Notes: a model not told the origin generated them from the letters alone. Positions 48,016-60,803 are shown, numbered from the stretch's first letter. The stretch is 64,000 nt of DNA from Selaginella moellendorffii (GCF_000143415.4 NW_003314267.1:1890185-1954184), one strand, 5' to 3'. Made by a program: numbers and translations.

Positions 48016-51000
48016 AAGCTAAACCCGGTTGATCCATATTATGGATAAAGAAAAGGTGGTAATATAAACTAAATATATTTCCTTACTGAAATTTTAAGAA
48101 ATAGTAAATAACTTTTTTCTCTCTAACTTCAATTAATAATATCATATTTATCTAAGTAAAAGATAAAATATTTTATGGGTTACTAGTAATGCCTGACAAA
48201 TACTGGCTGGTGATGCAAAACCTCCATAAATAAGTTTTAACTAACCTTGGAATTTAGATTTTAATTAATAATAAAATATTAAAAATATGGAAACAAAAGA
48301 ATTGGAGCTAGCATGGGATAATTTTAATAATGTAGTGAATTTTATTACTTTTTATTTACTCAAGTTACTTGTTGTCACATGCACTTATGCTTAGAGGCTT
48401 ACCATTCCTAATCTAGATCTTCATGCTAAAAGTGTCAATTCTAACATTTCATCAACTTGATATGCATGAGATTAAAAGCAAAAGTTATTATAATTCCATC
48501 TCCAAGAAAAAGAGAAAAATTTGCATTGATCCTTTAATTTGGTTCATTTCAAACAACAACACTCCATCACCTTATCATCTATAGCGCAGGCTACCAAGTT
48601 AACTACCCGCTACAACTTCTCTTTCTCAATATGTTATTGATATGTTTGGTGGTCTATTCCGTGGTTATGTGTACAACACTTCAAAGTGAGAATAAAAAGC
48701 CCAAGGTATAAAGGTTTCATATGTCTAGAAAATAATTTCCTTTTGGTCTTGACATCTCCAAAATGCTAAGATCAAACATTTGATTGTTTGTGCAGCTACT
48801 TACCCAACAACAATACTCCATCACCTCTATCATCTATGGCATAAGCTACCAAGTTGGCTACCTCTCTCTCTCTCTCCTTAGAAGGAGAGAGAGGGGGGGT
48901 GGCAGCCATACATGAATACTGATATTAAGGAAGGTGGTAACATTAGTTCTCCACAAGCTATTGCAAAAAGTGTAGAGTGTAATGATTGAGCTCTAGATAA
49001 CAATTGTATGTTGGTAATTCTATCAAGTGAAGAGTGGCCATTGGCTTAAAAAATGTTACTTGTAATTAAACACCACATATTATCTTATGATATATCATTG
49101 ATGTGACACTTTGCTATGTGAAAAAAACATTATGAAATATCAACCAAAAAATGTTATTTACATAGTGGCAATGTTGAATCAAAAGTTGAAGTAATCCACA
49201 TGTCATTTGGTTGCTGTAAGAATGTTGTAAAAAGCATGTTAAGAGAAAATTATATACTTGTAAGTAGATGTAATTGCAATGTAGATATTGCATGTTTGTG
49301 TGAACTGGAAGAGTGTTAGTATGATATAGACATTAGCCAACTCTTTTACAAGAGTATTAGATCATGATATATTAGTTCAAATAAATAAATAAAAGAAAAT
49401 AAACATACCACTAATATCAAGTATGTTATTGGAATTTTATCAATTGTAATGCAAATTAAATTGTCATTTGAAAGTAAAAGTGTAATACACCACTAATGTT
49501 AGGAGTGCCAAGTTCACATTAACTGTAGGGCAAACTTGATTAATCAAAGAAGAAAACAATGTATGAACCATTAAATTATGTAAACCAAGAATATTGTGGT
49601 ACTTGGTGATAGTAGGTTTTGTTACAACATAGTTCATAATTATTTTATTTTTATTCCTTGCTATAGCATGCTTATAATGTTATAGATAAATTTTGATTAT
49701 TATAAGTTTAAGAATTGGCTATATATATCCTCAAGGAGTTTGATTTTAACACTAATAAACTAGATGAGCACAAATTTTGTGGATAGAACAATAGAGTTGA
49801 ATCACTCTTGTACTACAAGAACATTAGAGGATTAAACTACCACTCATTTACCTAGAGAATTGAATTTGTTTTAAAAAAATCTATAGTGATATATAAGTAA
49901 TCAAAGAGAACAATTCAATAGATGATCCATAAAGGTTCAAATATAAAGAGAAAGGGCACCCTCTTTTTCAATTAGTTAAAGATTTTGGGATATTTAGGAT
50001 TAATCATTTTTGGGCTTTAATAGTATTAGGTTGGATAACCTCACTGAAAGTCCAAATCCACCAGGGTATTAGAAAGGTCTCAAGTCTGACTTTGTTGGAA
50101 TCACACTACATGTTGAGATTCTTTTGTTCACGAGGGATTATTAACTAACAATCTCTACTGAGCCAAGGGGAGTTATCATCTTTATTTTCAAACTAAATTT
50201 ACCAAATCTTCAATCTTTCCATTGTATAGATCAATTATTTCATATGAGGCAACTAATCATCCACCTATACCCAATAGATGCCCAATATGTATGATTTCAA
50301 TTTTATGGGTAGGAATATACCTTGCTCAAGGTATATTATATTTTAAGTAGTCACTAATCAATGGGAATCAAACTCGTGCCATTTTCTCCGATACCATATG
50401 TAATACACCTTATCTCTCTTCCCTTAAACCAACTGGAAAAGGGGCAATTGTTTGATGAAAGAGCCCTTAATGGCTATTTTATCCTCATTTATCCCTTAAT
50501 GTTCTAAAGATCCACAGTGACAGTATATTCAAATTTTATCTTATGATCACATGCGCTATAGAGGGGTAAGGTGTCAAGAGAGTAGGGCTCGAGAGAGAGA
50601 TGTATCTTTTACCTTTCATTCACGAGGGCGTGAACCAAAGAGAATGACTAAAGAGACAATTCATAAGGGTTCAAATATAAAAAGAAAGGGCTTATAAATA
50701 AAAATGCACTCTTTTTCCAATTAATTAATAGTTTTGGGATATTTGGGATTAAGGGTCATAGGATATTTGGGGTTAAGTGTCTTTGGGTTTAAATAGTACT
50801 AAGTTGGGTGACCTCCCAGGAAGTTCAAATCTACCAACTTATATTTGGTATCAAAGAAGTCTTGGGTCTGACTCTATTGGTTAGCTAGAAGAATCATACT
50901 ATATATTGAAATTGACATTTGGTAGGTTTAATATTTGACCCATCAAAAGAGCAGGACTCTCGAGAGGGTTATGGCTTTTAGCTTTTGTTCATGAGGGTGT

Positions 51001-51474
51001 GAATTTATAGCCATATGTTGAGATGAAATTGACATCTAGTAGGTCCATTTTGCCTCCAATTGGGCCTCCAATTGAGGGGTAGGGTATCAAGAGAGTGGAG
51101 CTCTTAAAAGAGTTACAACTCTTAGCTTTAATTCACGAGGGCATGAACTTGTAAGAAAATATAGTGAATTATAAGTAACAAAAAGAAATGATTAAAGAGA
51201 TGATCTATAGAGGTTCAAATATAGAAGGAAAGGGCCTATAAACAAGAGTGCATTCTCTTTTTTAATTGGCTAAGAGTCTTGAGATATTTAGGGTTAAGCA
51301 TCCTTAGGTTTGAATAGTATTAATTTGAGTGACTTCCCAATAAATCTAAATCTAATAGCTTATATGATAATAGAAGTGTTAACAATATATTAGATCAATT
51401 GATTTCTTATAGCACTCAATTGCTAGATAATATAAGGTTAAGAGTCTTTGGGTTTGAATAGTATTGTAAACGAC
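48016..51474. repeat. AT-rich spacer with three R1 repeat copies and a CT tract
   Basis: Non-coding. A (CT)n/(GA)n inverted block lies at about 48861-48897. Diverged plus-strand R1 copies lie at about 49915-50080, 50645-50840 and 51200-51370. They are interspersed with a second repeated phrase about 'cacgagggcgtgaac' (about 50130, 50620, 50990, 51135). The series suggests a decayed tandem array of LTR fragments. Confidence 0.55.
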
Positions 51475-51725
51475 TAATTTTTCCATTTTACTTTAGCCAC
51501 TTAACCACACCTCCAACCACTTGGAGAAGTCTCACTCACAACTTCCATAAGTTCTATTCTAGACTTGGGGCTTGTTATCCCCGAGAATGGCATCCATGCC
51601 ACTCAACCTTTGCATTTAGTCCAAGTGCTCCACGTGTCATGTTATTCATGGGCCCTTTCCCTCTATATTTAAACCCCATGGATGGTTTTTTAAATCATTC
51701 CCTTTGGTTGTTTACAAAGTGTTGC
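51475..51725 (-). repeat. LTR end fragment of the 1514-8357 family plus R1 copy
   Basis: 51475-51638 matches 10410-10575, the terminal part of the reverse solo LTR ('ccaccttggaga' region, 'gaatggcatccatgccactc'). A minus-strand R1 copy begins at about 51640 ('tgggccctttccctctatat'). Confidence 0.65.
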
Positions 51726-54525
51726 TCACACTATTGCCTATTGGATGACCCAACCTTGCAAATATTTTTCAAAAAGACATGCAATAAAAAAGTGATATTT
51801 ATTGGGTTACCCCACATCCAATAGCACTAATTAGCCAAATCAAACAACCCACAAAATTTGATTTAATAGATGTAGATTAAAAAATCAACACTAAGCTAAT
51901 CTAGATTAAGATAAAAATCAGGTTTGTGGACCATACTAAGTGGTTATCTTATTGGTGGAGATGCTAAATAAGTTTTATTTCTTATTTGAAACTTTGTGTG
52001 ATGGCAAGGGAATGTGGTCCTCCTCCATGGCTAGAGGAGCAATTGGCATTAGTGTTTGTGTAACTTGCACAAAATCATGTAGGCATATAATCAGTGTTGC
52101 AAGCATTTAGCAATGAATTATGCTAGTTACAATCCTTGTCTTCATTTGACACTATTTGTTAGATTATTAATAAAGGATGTATACTCTTAGAGTGAGCATT
52201 TGGTATAGTGGCTACATAAAATAGTTAGGTTGATGTGGTGAAGTTTTATAAATTTCCTCTATACTTGAAAAGTAATATAGCCTTAAAGTTTGCAAACTTT
52301 ATAACACCTCATGATGATGTCCTCAAGCTATGACATTAATAAGATCAAAATGCAATATGCTTTGGAAAATGCATGAAGAATTTCTCAAGTGGATTAAGTT
52401 GGGCTTTCTTTATTATTTTTGGCCCAAGTGTAATATTTGTTTGTGGCCATCATCTATAAACCTTTGACGATGTTATTATAATTGTATAAAATATGGAGGA
52501 GGTAAAGCTCTTAATCCCATATCCATGTGCATCCACAACTTATTAGGACTATAGTAAGCTAGCCAGTGCCACTAGGGCAAAATTGTGCAGTGACTAGATA
52601 GGAAAGCTTATGCCCTAATGGGCCATGATACTCCATCCATGGCCCATTTGCATCCATTCCATAGCCAATAAGATTCCAGCTTTGATGGGCTATGATGCCC
52701 ATTAATGGCCCATTTGCAGCCATTCCATAGGCAAAAAGATTCTAGTGAATATTTTATAACCAAGAAAGTTGGATCAAAGACAGTTCCAATAAACTAATCT
52801 ATCTTTGTTTGTCTTTAGTTATGTTAATTGTCTTTAGTTGATTTCAGTTGACTTCAGTTGTTCTTGGTTGTCTTCAGTTGTCCTCAGTTGTTGCTAAGTT
52901 ATTTAGAGACAAGTTTATCTTAACTATTATTTAGAAAAAAATACCTCATTATAATATAAGTTTTACTAGCATTTCTTATACTTATTTGATAGTGATGTAA
53001 CATTTATGTGTCCTTCACTTTAATTACTAATAATTTCATGAGTACTAGGTATTCTTAGGACTATTCATGTCTTTCATAGTTATATTAAAAAGTTAGGATG
53101 TTTAAGTTTTTCTACAATACAGGTTGAATTCTTGAAACATAGGGAAAGTTTAATTTACTTTCAAATTTTCATTTTTGTAGATGGATAAATAAATTATATT
53201 TAATTATTACTTTTCTATTCTTTATTTTATTATTTTACTTTCCACTAATTTATGGCAATTATGTGATTGCACATTGGTACATCTTTTATTTACATATATG
53301 TGGATATTTTTTATTACACACATATATAAAAATATTATACACATAATCATGTTGATATCTATGATAAGTTATTGTATGCATTTTAATATTTGAATGGGAC
53401 TATTTAATTTTTTTAAATGATTCTTTATTTCACCTATAAAAGAATTAGGAGATGCCAGATATATATATATTTCAGTGGACTCAATTGCAATTACTCATGA
53501 ATGCGCCCTCATACTTACTATTGCTTATCATATTGACCCACTTTTCAATGCACCATTATAGAAAACCACCCTCCCATAGAAGATCCACCCTCTCTCTCAC
53601 TTCAATTCTAGTTCATTATATGTGTGACAAAAATATAATGCTTTCTAATAAGTAGCTAAATTTATATATTGTAGTATTAAAGTGTAAAGTGTAAAGTTTA
53701 AAAAGTGAAAAGTCCTATTATTAAAATACCTATAAAATAATGCAACTTAATTCATATAAAAAATATTAAACAAATGATTATAATTGGCTTCTTAATTGGT
53801 GTTTCAAGTTGAAAGATGTAATTAATATAATTTTAATTTATATGGCATTCATCAAGGAAGAAATAATTTAACATTATATCAAATTACTTTATTTGAAACT
53901 GATGGTTAATATGGATAGCAGGTTTAGGCACTTGGAAGCATTCCTCAACTTTCAAGAGTGGTCCTTTATTTGTTTTTAAGGATTTTTTTGACATGTACCT
54001 TTCACTTTGAGCGTCTACTAAAACATATAGACTTCAAAATGTAATATATATTCAAGTTTAATGGTGTTTTATAAGTATAATTAGTATAGATATATATATA
54101 ATGTGTATAGTAGATTTACTTAATATTGTTTTAAACACTTTAATACAATAATACTGCTTGATGTATTACATTATGTTTAACTCTTTATTAACCATATTTA
54201 TCACTATAAGTCTATAGTTAAAACTCATAATGGTTTCTGAGAACACTATATTTCATTATGAAACTTTATTTTTCATTTCAACTTTTTCTTTTGAAATGTT
54301 AAATAAGAAATCATCATTTTATTAATGGTAAAATACCTTTTGAATTATACCAAAACTGTCAAAAATTGAGACATGCTATAAATAAGAAAAAGCATATAAA
54401 TAAAAATTTAAGAAATTATACTAAAATAGAGAGAATGAATATTAATATACTTTTTTATTTAAAATATTATCATTTTTTGACAAATTGAAATCAATTTATA
54501 TTTTAATTTCTTATTTCTAAAATTT
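51726..54525. other. AT-rich spacer with short local repeats
   Basis: No gene seen. A local duplication of about 65 bp lies at about 52610-52740 ('ggcccatttgca(t/g)ccattccat'). A run of about 10-bp TCTTCAGTTG-like units lies at about 52805-52885. Confidence 0.5.
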
Positions 54526-55223
54526 TTATCTAATATGCCATGCTGCATATCCAGTTAAACTATGATATACAACCAAATTCCCATCATCTTGTAAAGCTAA
54601 AATTGAAGGTGCTTCACAAGGAGATTTACAATATTTATCACTTGACCATAAAGAAATTTTATTTCTTGTATATAAAACTAAATTACCATCAGTTTGAAGT
54701 CTTAGTATACATCCATTTTCTCCAAGATTACCAGTATTTAATTTCCAATATTCTTGTGAGCTTGGAACATGCATTAATTGTAGCTCACAATTGTTTAACA
54801 AATTTAGTTGATAAATGTTATTTGGTGAGAGCTTTATTGTGCCTGGCATCATAAAAGAAAAGGTATTATAGTCCTCTCCACTAATAAGACCTGAATACAA
54901 AATCCAACAATCATAAAAGTCTTCTGGCTTAAGAGATGTGGTGTCAGAATCATTTATATATATTGTATTAAAAGCTTCTAAGTTGGGAATTTTTGATCCA
55001 TATTCTAAATAATAAAGAGCCATAAAATTGTTATTAACAACTATTAGAGCATCATAACCTTTCCATTTAGCTTTATCATTAAGAACATGATAAATTGGAA
55101 ATAACCCAAGCTTTAGTTCTTCACCACCAGCACCACCTTTAACATCCCATTGACCACTACAGTATCCATTTAAATTTACAGGCCCTAACATCCATGCACC
55201 AACTAACACTCTATAAGAGCCTA
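54526..55223 (-). pseudogene. Mannose-binding (B-type) lectin gene, 3' part
   Basis: 232 codons on the minus strand up to the Helitron boundary. The C-terminus has two bulb-type lectin repeats with the mannose-pocket pattern QxDxNxVxY: LQTDGNLVLY and LQDDGNLVVY, followed by tryptophan-containing strands (ISLWSS, YAAWHIR). The preceding about 110 residues (NLNGYCSGQWDV, WILYSGLISG) are a domain I do not recognise. The frame joins exactly to the 5' part at 60846-61056 when the Helitron is taken out, giving a 302-codon intronless gene. As it stands this part lacks a start and signal peptide. Confidence 0.85.
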
Positions 55224-55689
55224 TCTATAATAATAAGAACGAAGAACCCACACCCCCGCAGCCGTCCGATCCCAGGCCCGGGGCAGCCTCGGAAGCCATG
55301 GTCCTCGGGAAGGGGAGGCCACCCCAGGCCCGGGCCAGGGCCGGTGGCCATGGTTAGCGGGAATATCGGCTCAATGTTGTGGCGGCCAATGGGCGGGATG
55401 CACGCGTGGCCGGGAAGGGAAGAGGGCGTGGTGACAGGTGTTATGCCATGCACTCCTAGGGCTCCATGGCTGCTCTGGTCGGACACGGTTTTGGGGGCAT
55501 TCCCGTGAGAGCCTGTGCGTGGTAAGTAACAGGGGCGAGAGTAATGGTAGGATCAACGAGGCCTAGGCGAAGCAGGAGATGCTGGCTTACATCGAGCTGT
55601 TCTTGAATGGCGGCCATTCTGGTCTGAGGAAATCCTCCCATTTGCGGCAGCGTTTGGTATGATCCCTGTTGGAGATCTGCGTCTTTACC

Positions 55690-55848
55690 AGTGGATTCAT
55701 AGAACGCTACTCTTTGAAGGTATGGCATGGAGTCCCTCTTTTGCATTAGAGCGAATGTTGTGAAGGGGAGCTGACACCTCTCTGTGGGATTTGCAGGCGA
55801 GAGAAGATGTACCTCGGTGATTTTCACTTGAAAGTCGTCCATTTTCAT
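55690..55848 (-). pseudogene. Captured BAHD acyltransferase N-terminal fragment
   Basis: On the minus strand from ATG 55848: MKMDDFQVKITEVHLLSPAN, then LPFTTFALMQ and YLQRVAFYES. This matches the start of plant BAHD acyl-CoA transferases (VKITE...SPAxPT...LxLSxxDL...). The open frame continues to 55456 in sequence that I do not recognise as BAHD. There is no HXXXD motif. It lies in the Helitron, antisense to the Rep-helicase. Confidence 0.7.
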
Positions 55849-56008
55849 CTTCACCCCGTCGAAGATCCAAGCCCGAACTCGCAGTGACAAGCAAAGCAGC
55901 ACCGGGACTCCTAGAGGCGCGGGGATATTATGTTCTAAAAAGCACGCACGGATTGATTGGAGTCAAGTCATGGACTCTGGATATTAACACGTAAGGTGGT
56001 ACACAGGA

Positions 56009-56263
56009 TTAATTCGTTTTGACTTTCTCACTGAACTTCGCCATTGTTTCAGGAGGAAGGAACACCGTGACTTCAATGGCTTTCCCACCTCTCGGTGACG
56101 GGTCGTAGAAGCAGAAGCCGTTCCACAGCTTCGTAGCGTGTCTAACAGTGGCTGGTTTCCCCCATCCAAAGTCCAGACTATACATTGGAAATCTTGGAGA
56201 GCTGCCAGAGATTGGTAAACACAACATTGGAGTTATTTTGTTGTTCTTGAGTGTGCTTTGCAA
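56009..56263 (-). pseudogene. Captured BAHD acyltransferase C-terminal fragment
   Basis: The minus-strand peptide contains SSPRFPMYSLDFGWGKPATV, including the DFGWG motif that marks the C-terminal domain of BAHD acyltransferases. LWNGFCFYDPSPRGGKAIEV and a natural-looking end (MAKFSEKVKTN-stop) follow. It lies upstream, in transcription direction, of the N-terminal fragment at 55848. The order is therefore C-terminus then N-terminus, as expected if the capture spanned the junction of two tandem genes. Confidence 0.8.
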
Positions 56264-56414
56264 AAGTCTAATATTTTCCTTTCAGATCATTACATAGTTG
56301 TGAAATTTATATATATCCAACTGTAGTCTACATTTCTATTCTGCATAAATTTCTATACAAACTCAATTAAAATATATATATATATAATCAAACCTATAAT
56401 TGAAGTGACTGAAA

Positions 56415-59400
56415 ATGCCTCGCCTCCGCCATCTTTTGAGAACCATACGACATAGTAAACAACCTAATGGAGATTTAGATGCCTTTGAAACTATGATTGA
56501 TCATGATACACATACTATAGCTGTTCAAAATAATCATGATAATGATTCTATACACCTAAATATTAATCATGATAATGACTATATACAGCAATCAGTTGGA
56601 CACTCAGAGGCATCTGGAACCTTACATGCATGTCATTATGACAATTACATATATCAAGCAATATTAAATCCACCACTCCCACCCATGAATACCACATTAG
56701 CAAGCCATAGCATCTATAATGACTTTAACATAATAAATTTTAATATTGGTAGTTTATCATTTGTTTGTACTTTTTGTAATGCATTGCATTTTAAAGATGA
56801 AAACTCTTCAATGTGTTGCCAGAATAACCAAGTTATATTACCTCCAATTTCACCCTTACCATTTGATTTACTTTCACTTTACAAGCAAAATAAGAACTCT
56901 AATTTTAAAACAAATATTAGACACTATAATAGTGCTCTTGCTTTTGCATCTATGTCTTCTAATATTGATATTGTAAAGGGTCATGGTCCTTATTGCTTTA
57001 AAATCCATGGTCAAATATATCATAATATTGTTTCAGCACATCCTTCTGAAGGTCAACATCGAACTTATGGACAACTTTATATGCTTGATACTCTAGAAGC
57101 TACAAATATAAGAAAGCAAAACCCTTTTAATTCAAGTTGTGAGACAAACTTACTTAAACATCTTGATGCTCTCCTTCGTCATGTTAACCCATATGCTCAA
57201 GCTTTCAAAATGATGTATGAAATGGAACAAGAAGAAATTCGTTCTGCTACGCTTTCAGGTTATCCTATACGTGGTGTTTATATGTTATTAAAAACTGAAG
57301 GAACTGATCCACGACGCTATAATGCTCCACGGACAAATGATGTTGCTGTTGTATTTGTTAGTGATGATGGAGAACCGCCACATAGTCGTGAAATTTGTAT
57401 ATATCCAATTGCAAGCAATTCTAAATGTATCTCAACACTTGATTATAATTGTGATCCAATGGTTTACCCATTAATATTTCCTTTTGGTGATAGAGGTTGG
57501 CATGAAAAAATTTTTAATTCCAGACGTCGAATTACATTGCTCCAATATTATGCATACCATTTATCTATAAGAGACACAATACGCTTTGGTTTTGATCAAA
57601 TTTTACATGCAGGAAAACTCACACAACAGTATATTGTCGATGCTTATGTAAAAGTTGAAAGCAATAATTTGAATTACTATCGCACCCATCAAAAACAATT
57701 GCGAGTTGAAATGTATACTGGTCTTATGGATTATGTTGCAAACCGTGCTACTAATGAAAATATAAATCCAGGCAAGATTGTTATTTTACCTTCAAGTTTT
57801 GGGGGTGGCCCTAGAGCAATGCAACAAAATTATCAAGATGCAATGGCTATAGTTACTCATTTTTCAAAGCCAGATCTTTTCATTACTTTTACATGCAATC
57901 CCAAATGGCCAGAAATTTCTAAAAACTTACATCCAAATGAAAGCCCTGAGGATCGTCCAGACTTGGTTTCTAGAGTATTTCATATCAAGCTTAAAGAATT
58001 TTTGAATGATATTACTAAAAAACATATTTTTGGAAATTGTATTGCTTTTATATATGTAATTGAATTTCAAAAGAGAGGCCTTCCACATTGTCACTTTCTA
58101 GGGATTTTATCTCATGAAAACAAGATTAAAGACCGTGATGCTATTGACCAATACATAACGGCACAATTGCTTGATCCTCAAAAGGAACCTGAAATTTCTA
58201 AAATAATTACATCTCATATGATACATGGTCCATGTGGGCCTCTTTACCCTAATAGTCTTTGCATGGAAAATGGCACTTGCTCAAAAGGTTATCCAAAAAA
58301 ATTTAATTATGAAACTACTTTTTGTGTTGATGGATATCCAGATTATTATAGACCTGATAATGGCCGCACATTTCTAAAAAATGGGTGTTATATTGATAAT
58401 CGTTGGGTAGTACCTTATAATAAATACCTTTGTAAAAAATATAATGCTCATATTAATATTGAAATTTGTGCTACTATAAAAAGTATTAAGTATTTATTTC
58501 AATATGTTTATAAAGGTTATGATTGTGCTACAATTGAAATCCATTCAGCAACCCAACAACCTGATAATATTTTAAATTGGGATGAAATCTCAACATTTTT
58601 AAATACACGTTATGTATCTGCTCCAGAAGCAATATGGAGACTTTTTAAATTTAAAATGCATGGTCGTTCGACCCCTATAATCCGTCTTCCTATCCATCTT
58701 CCAAATTTTCAAAACGTCTATTTTATAGAAGGTTCTGAACAAATAGCACTTCAAAGAGCTACTCAAAATGGTACGATGTTGACAAAATGGTTTGAATTAA
58801 ATATAAATGACCCAAATGCTAGACAATATACATATCCTGAAATCCCTTTATATTATACATTTAACCCTTATACTCATAACTGGCAAATTCGACATACAAG
58901 AAATGTCATTCCTCGAATGTATTCTGTGTCGCCATCTAATGTTGAACTATATCATTTACGTCTTATTTTACTCCATAAAAAAGGTGCTACATCTTTCAAA
59001 GATCTCAAGACAGTTAACAATATTTATTATGACACATTTCAACAAGTTGCAGATGCAATGGGGCTTATAGCTGATGATACCGAATGGGAAAAATGTTTAG
59101 AAGATGCTTGCTTTTTTAGAATGCCATCACAATTAAGACAATTATTTGTATTACTTTGTATCTTTTGCACTCCAAAAGATCCTTACCTCCTGTGGGATAA
59201 ATTTAAAGACTTCCTCTCTGAGGATTTCATGCAAACAAATCCAATTTTTCATTATGAACATGCTTTACATGATATAAATATTAAAATGAAAATGCATGGC
59301 AAAACTAATCAAAACTATCATCTACCTATGCCGTCTGAAAAATTTGATGATGAAAATATTGTCAACTCAACACAAATATATCAAAATGTTGAACAAAATA

Positions 59401-60803
59401 TTCCTCAATTTAATCAAGAACAGTTAAATATTTTTAATGATATTCTTAATGTTATTGATCACCCAACTGAGCATAATCGATACATTTTCATTGATGGTCC
59501 TGGTGGTACTGGTAAAACATTTCTTCTTAACACTCTTATAAATATTTTACAACTGAAAAAAATAAATGTTGTTAGCATGGCTTGGACAGGAATTGCAAGT
59601 ACTTTACTTTATAATGGCCGAACTTCACATACTACTTTTAAACTTCCTGTTCTAATAAATGAAACATCAACTTCCGCTATAACTGCTAATAGTGAAGCAG
59701 GTATAAGAATCAAAACTACTAACGTATTGTTATGGGATGAAATAAGTATGGTTCACACTCATGCATTCACTGCTGTTGATCGAGTGTTGCGAGACCTAAA
59801 AAATACATCATTACCTTTTGGTGGCATAATTGTTGTTACTAGCGGGGACTTTAGACAAACACTTCCAGTCATTCCACATGGACATAGGGCACAAATTGTT
59901 TCAAGTTCTGTAAGAATGAATAAATTATGGAGATTATTTAGAAAGTTATCTTTGAAAACAAATATGCGGCTTGCTGAAAGTGATAAATCATGGTCTGAAT
60001 GGCTTCTCAAAGTTGGAAATGGTGAAAATTTTGAAAATTTACCATCTTTACCTTCTAACTCCATTTTATTACCTCATACACAACTAATTTATTCATCAAT
60101 TATTGATTTTGTCTACCCTTCAGTACTTGATATTTCAAACCCTTATATTGCAGCCAACCGAGTCATACTTACCCCACTTAACGATGATACATTTGCATTC
60201 AACAACACTATTGTCTCTAGATTACAATGTGATACATACATTTACAAAAGCATTGATTTTGTTGACACTGAACATCCTGAAAATTTTCCAACAGAATTCC
60301 TAAATTCTATCACACCTTCTAGTCTCCCACCACATAAACTCTCTCTCAAACAAGGTGCTATTCTTATCCTCCTAAGAAATATGTCTCCATCAGTAGGATT
60401 ATGCAACGGTACACGTCTCATCCTGAAAAATGCACTACCAAATGTTTTAGATTGTGAAATTGTGATGGGGCAATTTAAAGGGACAAGAGTTTTTATCCCA
60501 CGTATTACACTAATACCATCAAATACAGAAATTCCATTCAAAATGTCCAGACGACAATTTCCAATTCGTTTGGGTTACTGCTTAACAATCTCCAAATGCC
60601 AAGGACAGACATTTGACCGAGTTGGAGTTTACTTGCCCCACCCAGTTTTCACTCATGGACAACTTTATGTGGCTTTATCAAGATGCACATCACCACATGG
60701 ACTTGGAATTAAAGTTCAAAACACCACACGCCAAGGCCACCTCCTTCCTCAAGATCCTTCTGTTTTTACAATTAACACTGTCTATAAAGAGGTTTTATAT
60801 TGA
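56415..60803 (+). CDS. Helitron Rep-helicase (RepHel), intact
   Basis: 1462 aa, no stops. An N-terminal Cys-rich region (about 118-138: CTFCNALHF ... MCC) resembles the Helitron zinc finger. The Helitron_like_N Rep domain has the HUH motif HCHFLGIL at about residue 556 and the tyrosine motif KYLFQYVYKGYD at about 691. The Pif1-type helicase has Walker A GPGGTGKT at about 1028, Walker B LLWDEIS at about 1106, SGDFRQTLPVIP, and the C-terminal motif TISKCQGQTFDRVGVYLP with VALSRC. It nicks and transfers single-stranded DNA for rolling-circle transposition. The intact frame and canonical motifs suggest recent activity. AT-rich codon use fits the element, not the flanking maturase gene. Confidence 0.95.
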   Translation: MPRLRHLLRTIRHSKQPNGDLDAFETMIDHDTHTIAVQNNHDNDSIHLNINHDNDYIQQSVGHSEASGTLHACHYDNYIYQAILNPPLPPMNTTLASHSIYNDFNIINFNIGSLSFVCTFCNALHFKDENSSMCCQNNQVILPPISPLPFDLLSLYKQNKNSNFKTNIRHYNSALAFASMSSNIDIVKGHGPYCFKIHGQIYHNIVSAHPSEGQHRTYGQLYMLDTLEATNIRKQNPFNSSCETNLLKHLDALLRHVNPYAQAFKMMYEMEQEEIRSATLSGYPIRGVYMLLKTEGTDPRRYNAPRTNDVAVVFVSDDGEPPHSREICIYPIASNSKCISTLDYNCDPMVYPLIFPFGDRGWHEKIFNSRRRITLLQYYAYHLSIRDTIRFGFDQILHAGKLTQQYIVDAYVKVESNNLNYYRTHQKQLRVEMYTGLMDYVANRATNENINPGKIVILPSSFGGGPRAMQQNYQDAMAIVTHFSKPDLFITFTCNPKWPEISKNLHPNESPEDRPDLVSRVFHIKLKEFLNDITKKHIFGNCIAFIYVIEFQKRGLPHCHFLGILSHENKIKDRDAIDQYITAQLLDPQKEPEISKIITSHMIHGPCGPLYPNSLCMENGTCSKGYPKKFNYETTFCVDGYPDYYRPDNGRTFLKNGCYIDNRWVVPYNKYLCKKYNAHINIEICATIKSIKYLFQYVYKGYDCATIEIHSATQQPDNILNWDEISTFLNTRYVSAPEAIWRLFKFKMHGRSTPIIRLPIHLPNFQNVYFIEGSEQIALQRATQNGTMLTKWFELNINDPNARQYTYPEIPLYYTFNPYTHNWQIRHTRNVIPRMYSVSPSNVELYHLRLILLHKKGATSFKDLKTVNNIYYDTFQQVADAMGLIADDTEWEKCLEDACFFRMPSQLRQLFVLLCIFCTPKDPYLLWDKFKDFLSEDFMQTNPIFHYEHALHDINIKMKMHGKTNQNYHLPMPSEKFDDENIVNSTQIYQNVEQNIPQFNQEQLNIFNDILNVIDHPTEHNRYIFIDGPGGTGKTFLLNTLINILQLKKINVVSMAWTGIASTLLYNGRTSHTTFKLPVLINETSTSAITANSEAGIRIKTTNVLLWDEISMVHTHAFTAVDRVLRDLKNTSLPFGGIIVVTSGDFRQTLPVIPHGHRAQIVSSSVRMNKLWRLFRKLSLKTNMRLAESDKSWSEWLLKVGNGENFENLPSLPSNSILLPHTQLIYSSIIDFVYPSVLDISNPYIAANRVILTPLNDDTFAFNNTIVSRLQCDTYIYKSIDFVDTEHPENFPTEFLNSITPSSLPPHKLSLKQGAILILLRNMSPSVGLCNGTRLILKNALPNVLDCEIVMGQFKGTRVFIPRITLIPSNTEIPFKMSRRQFPIRLGYCLTISKCQGQTFDRVGVYLPHPVFTHGQLYVALSRCTSPHGLGIKVQNTTRQGHLLPQDPSVFTINTVYKEVLY

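Noticed and set aside
55224-55480. GC-rich frames at the Helitron 5' end as a separate gene
   Set aside because: No start, domain or conserved end. They are most likely captured filler sequence in the element.
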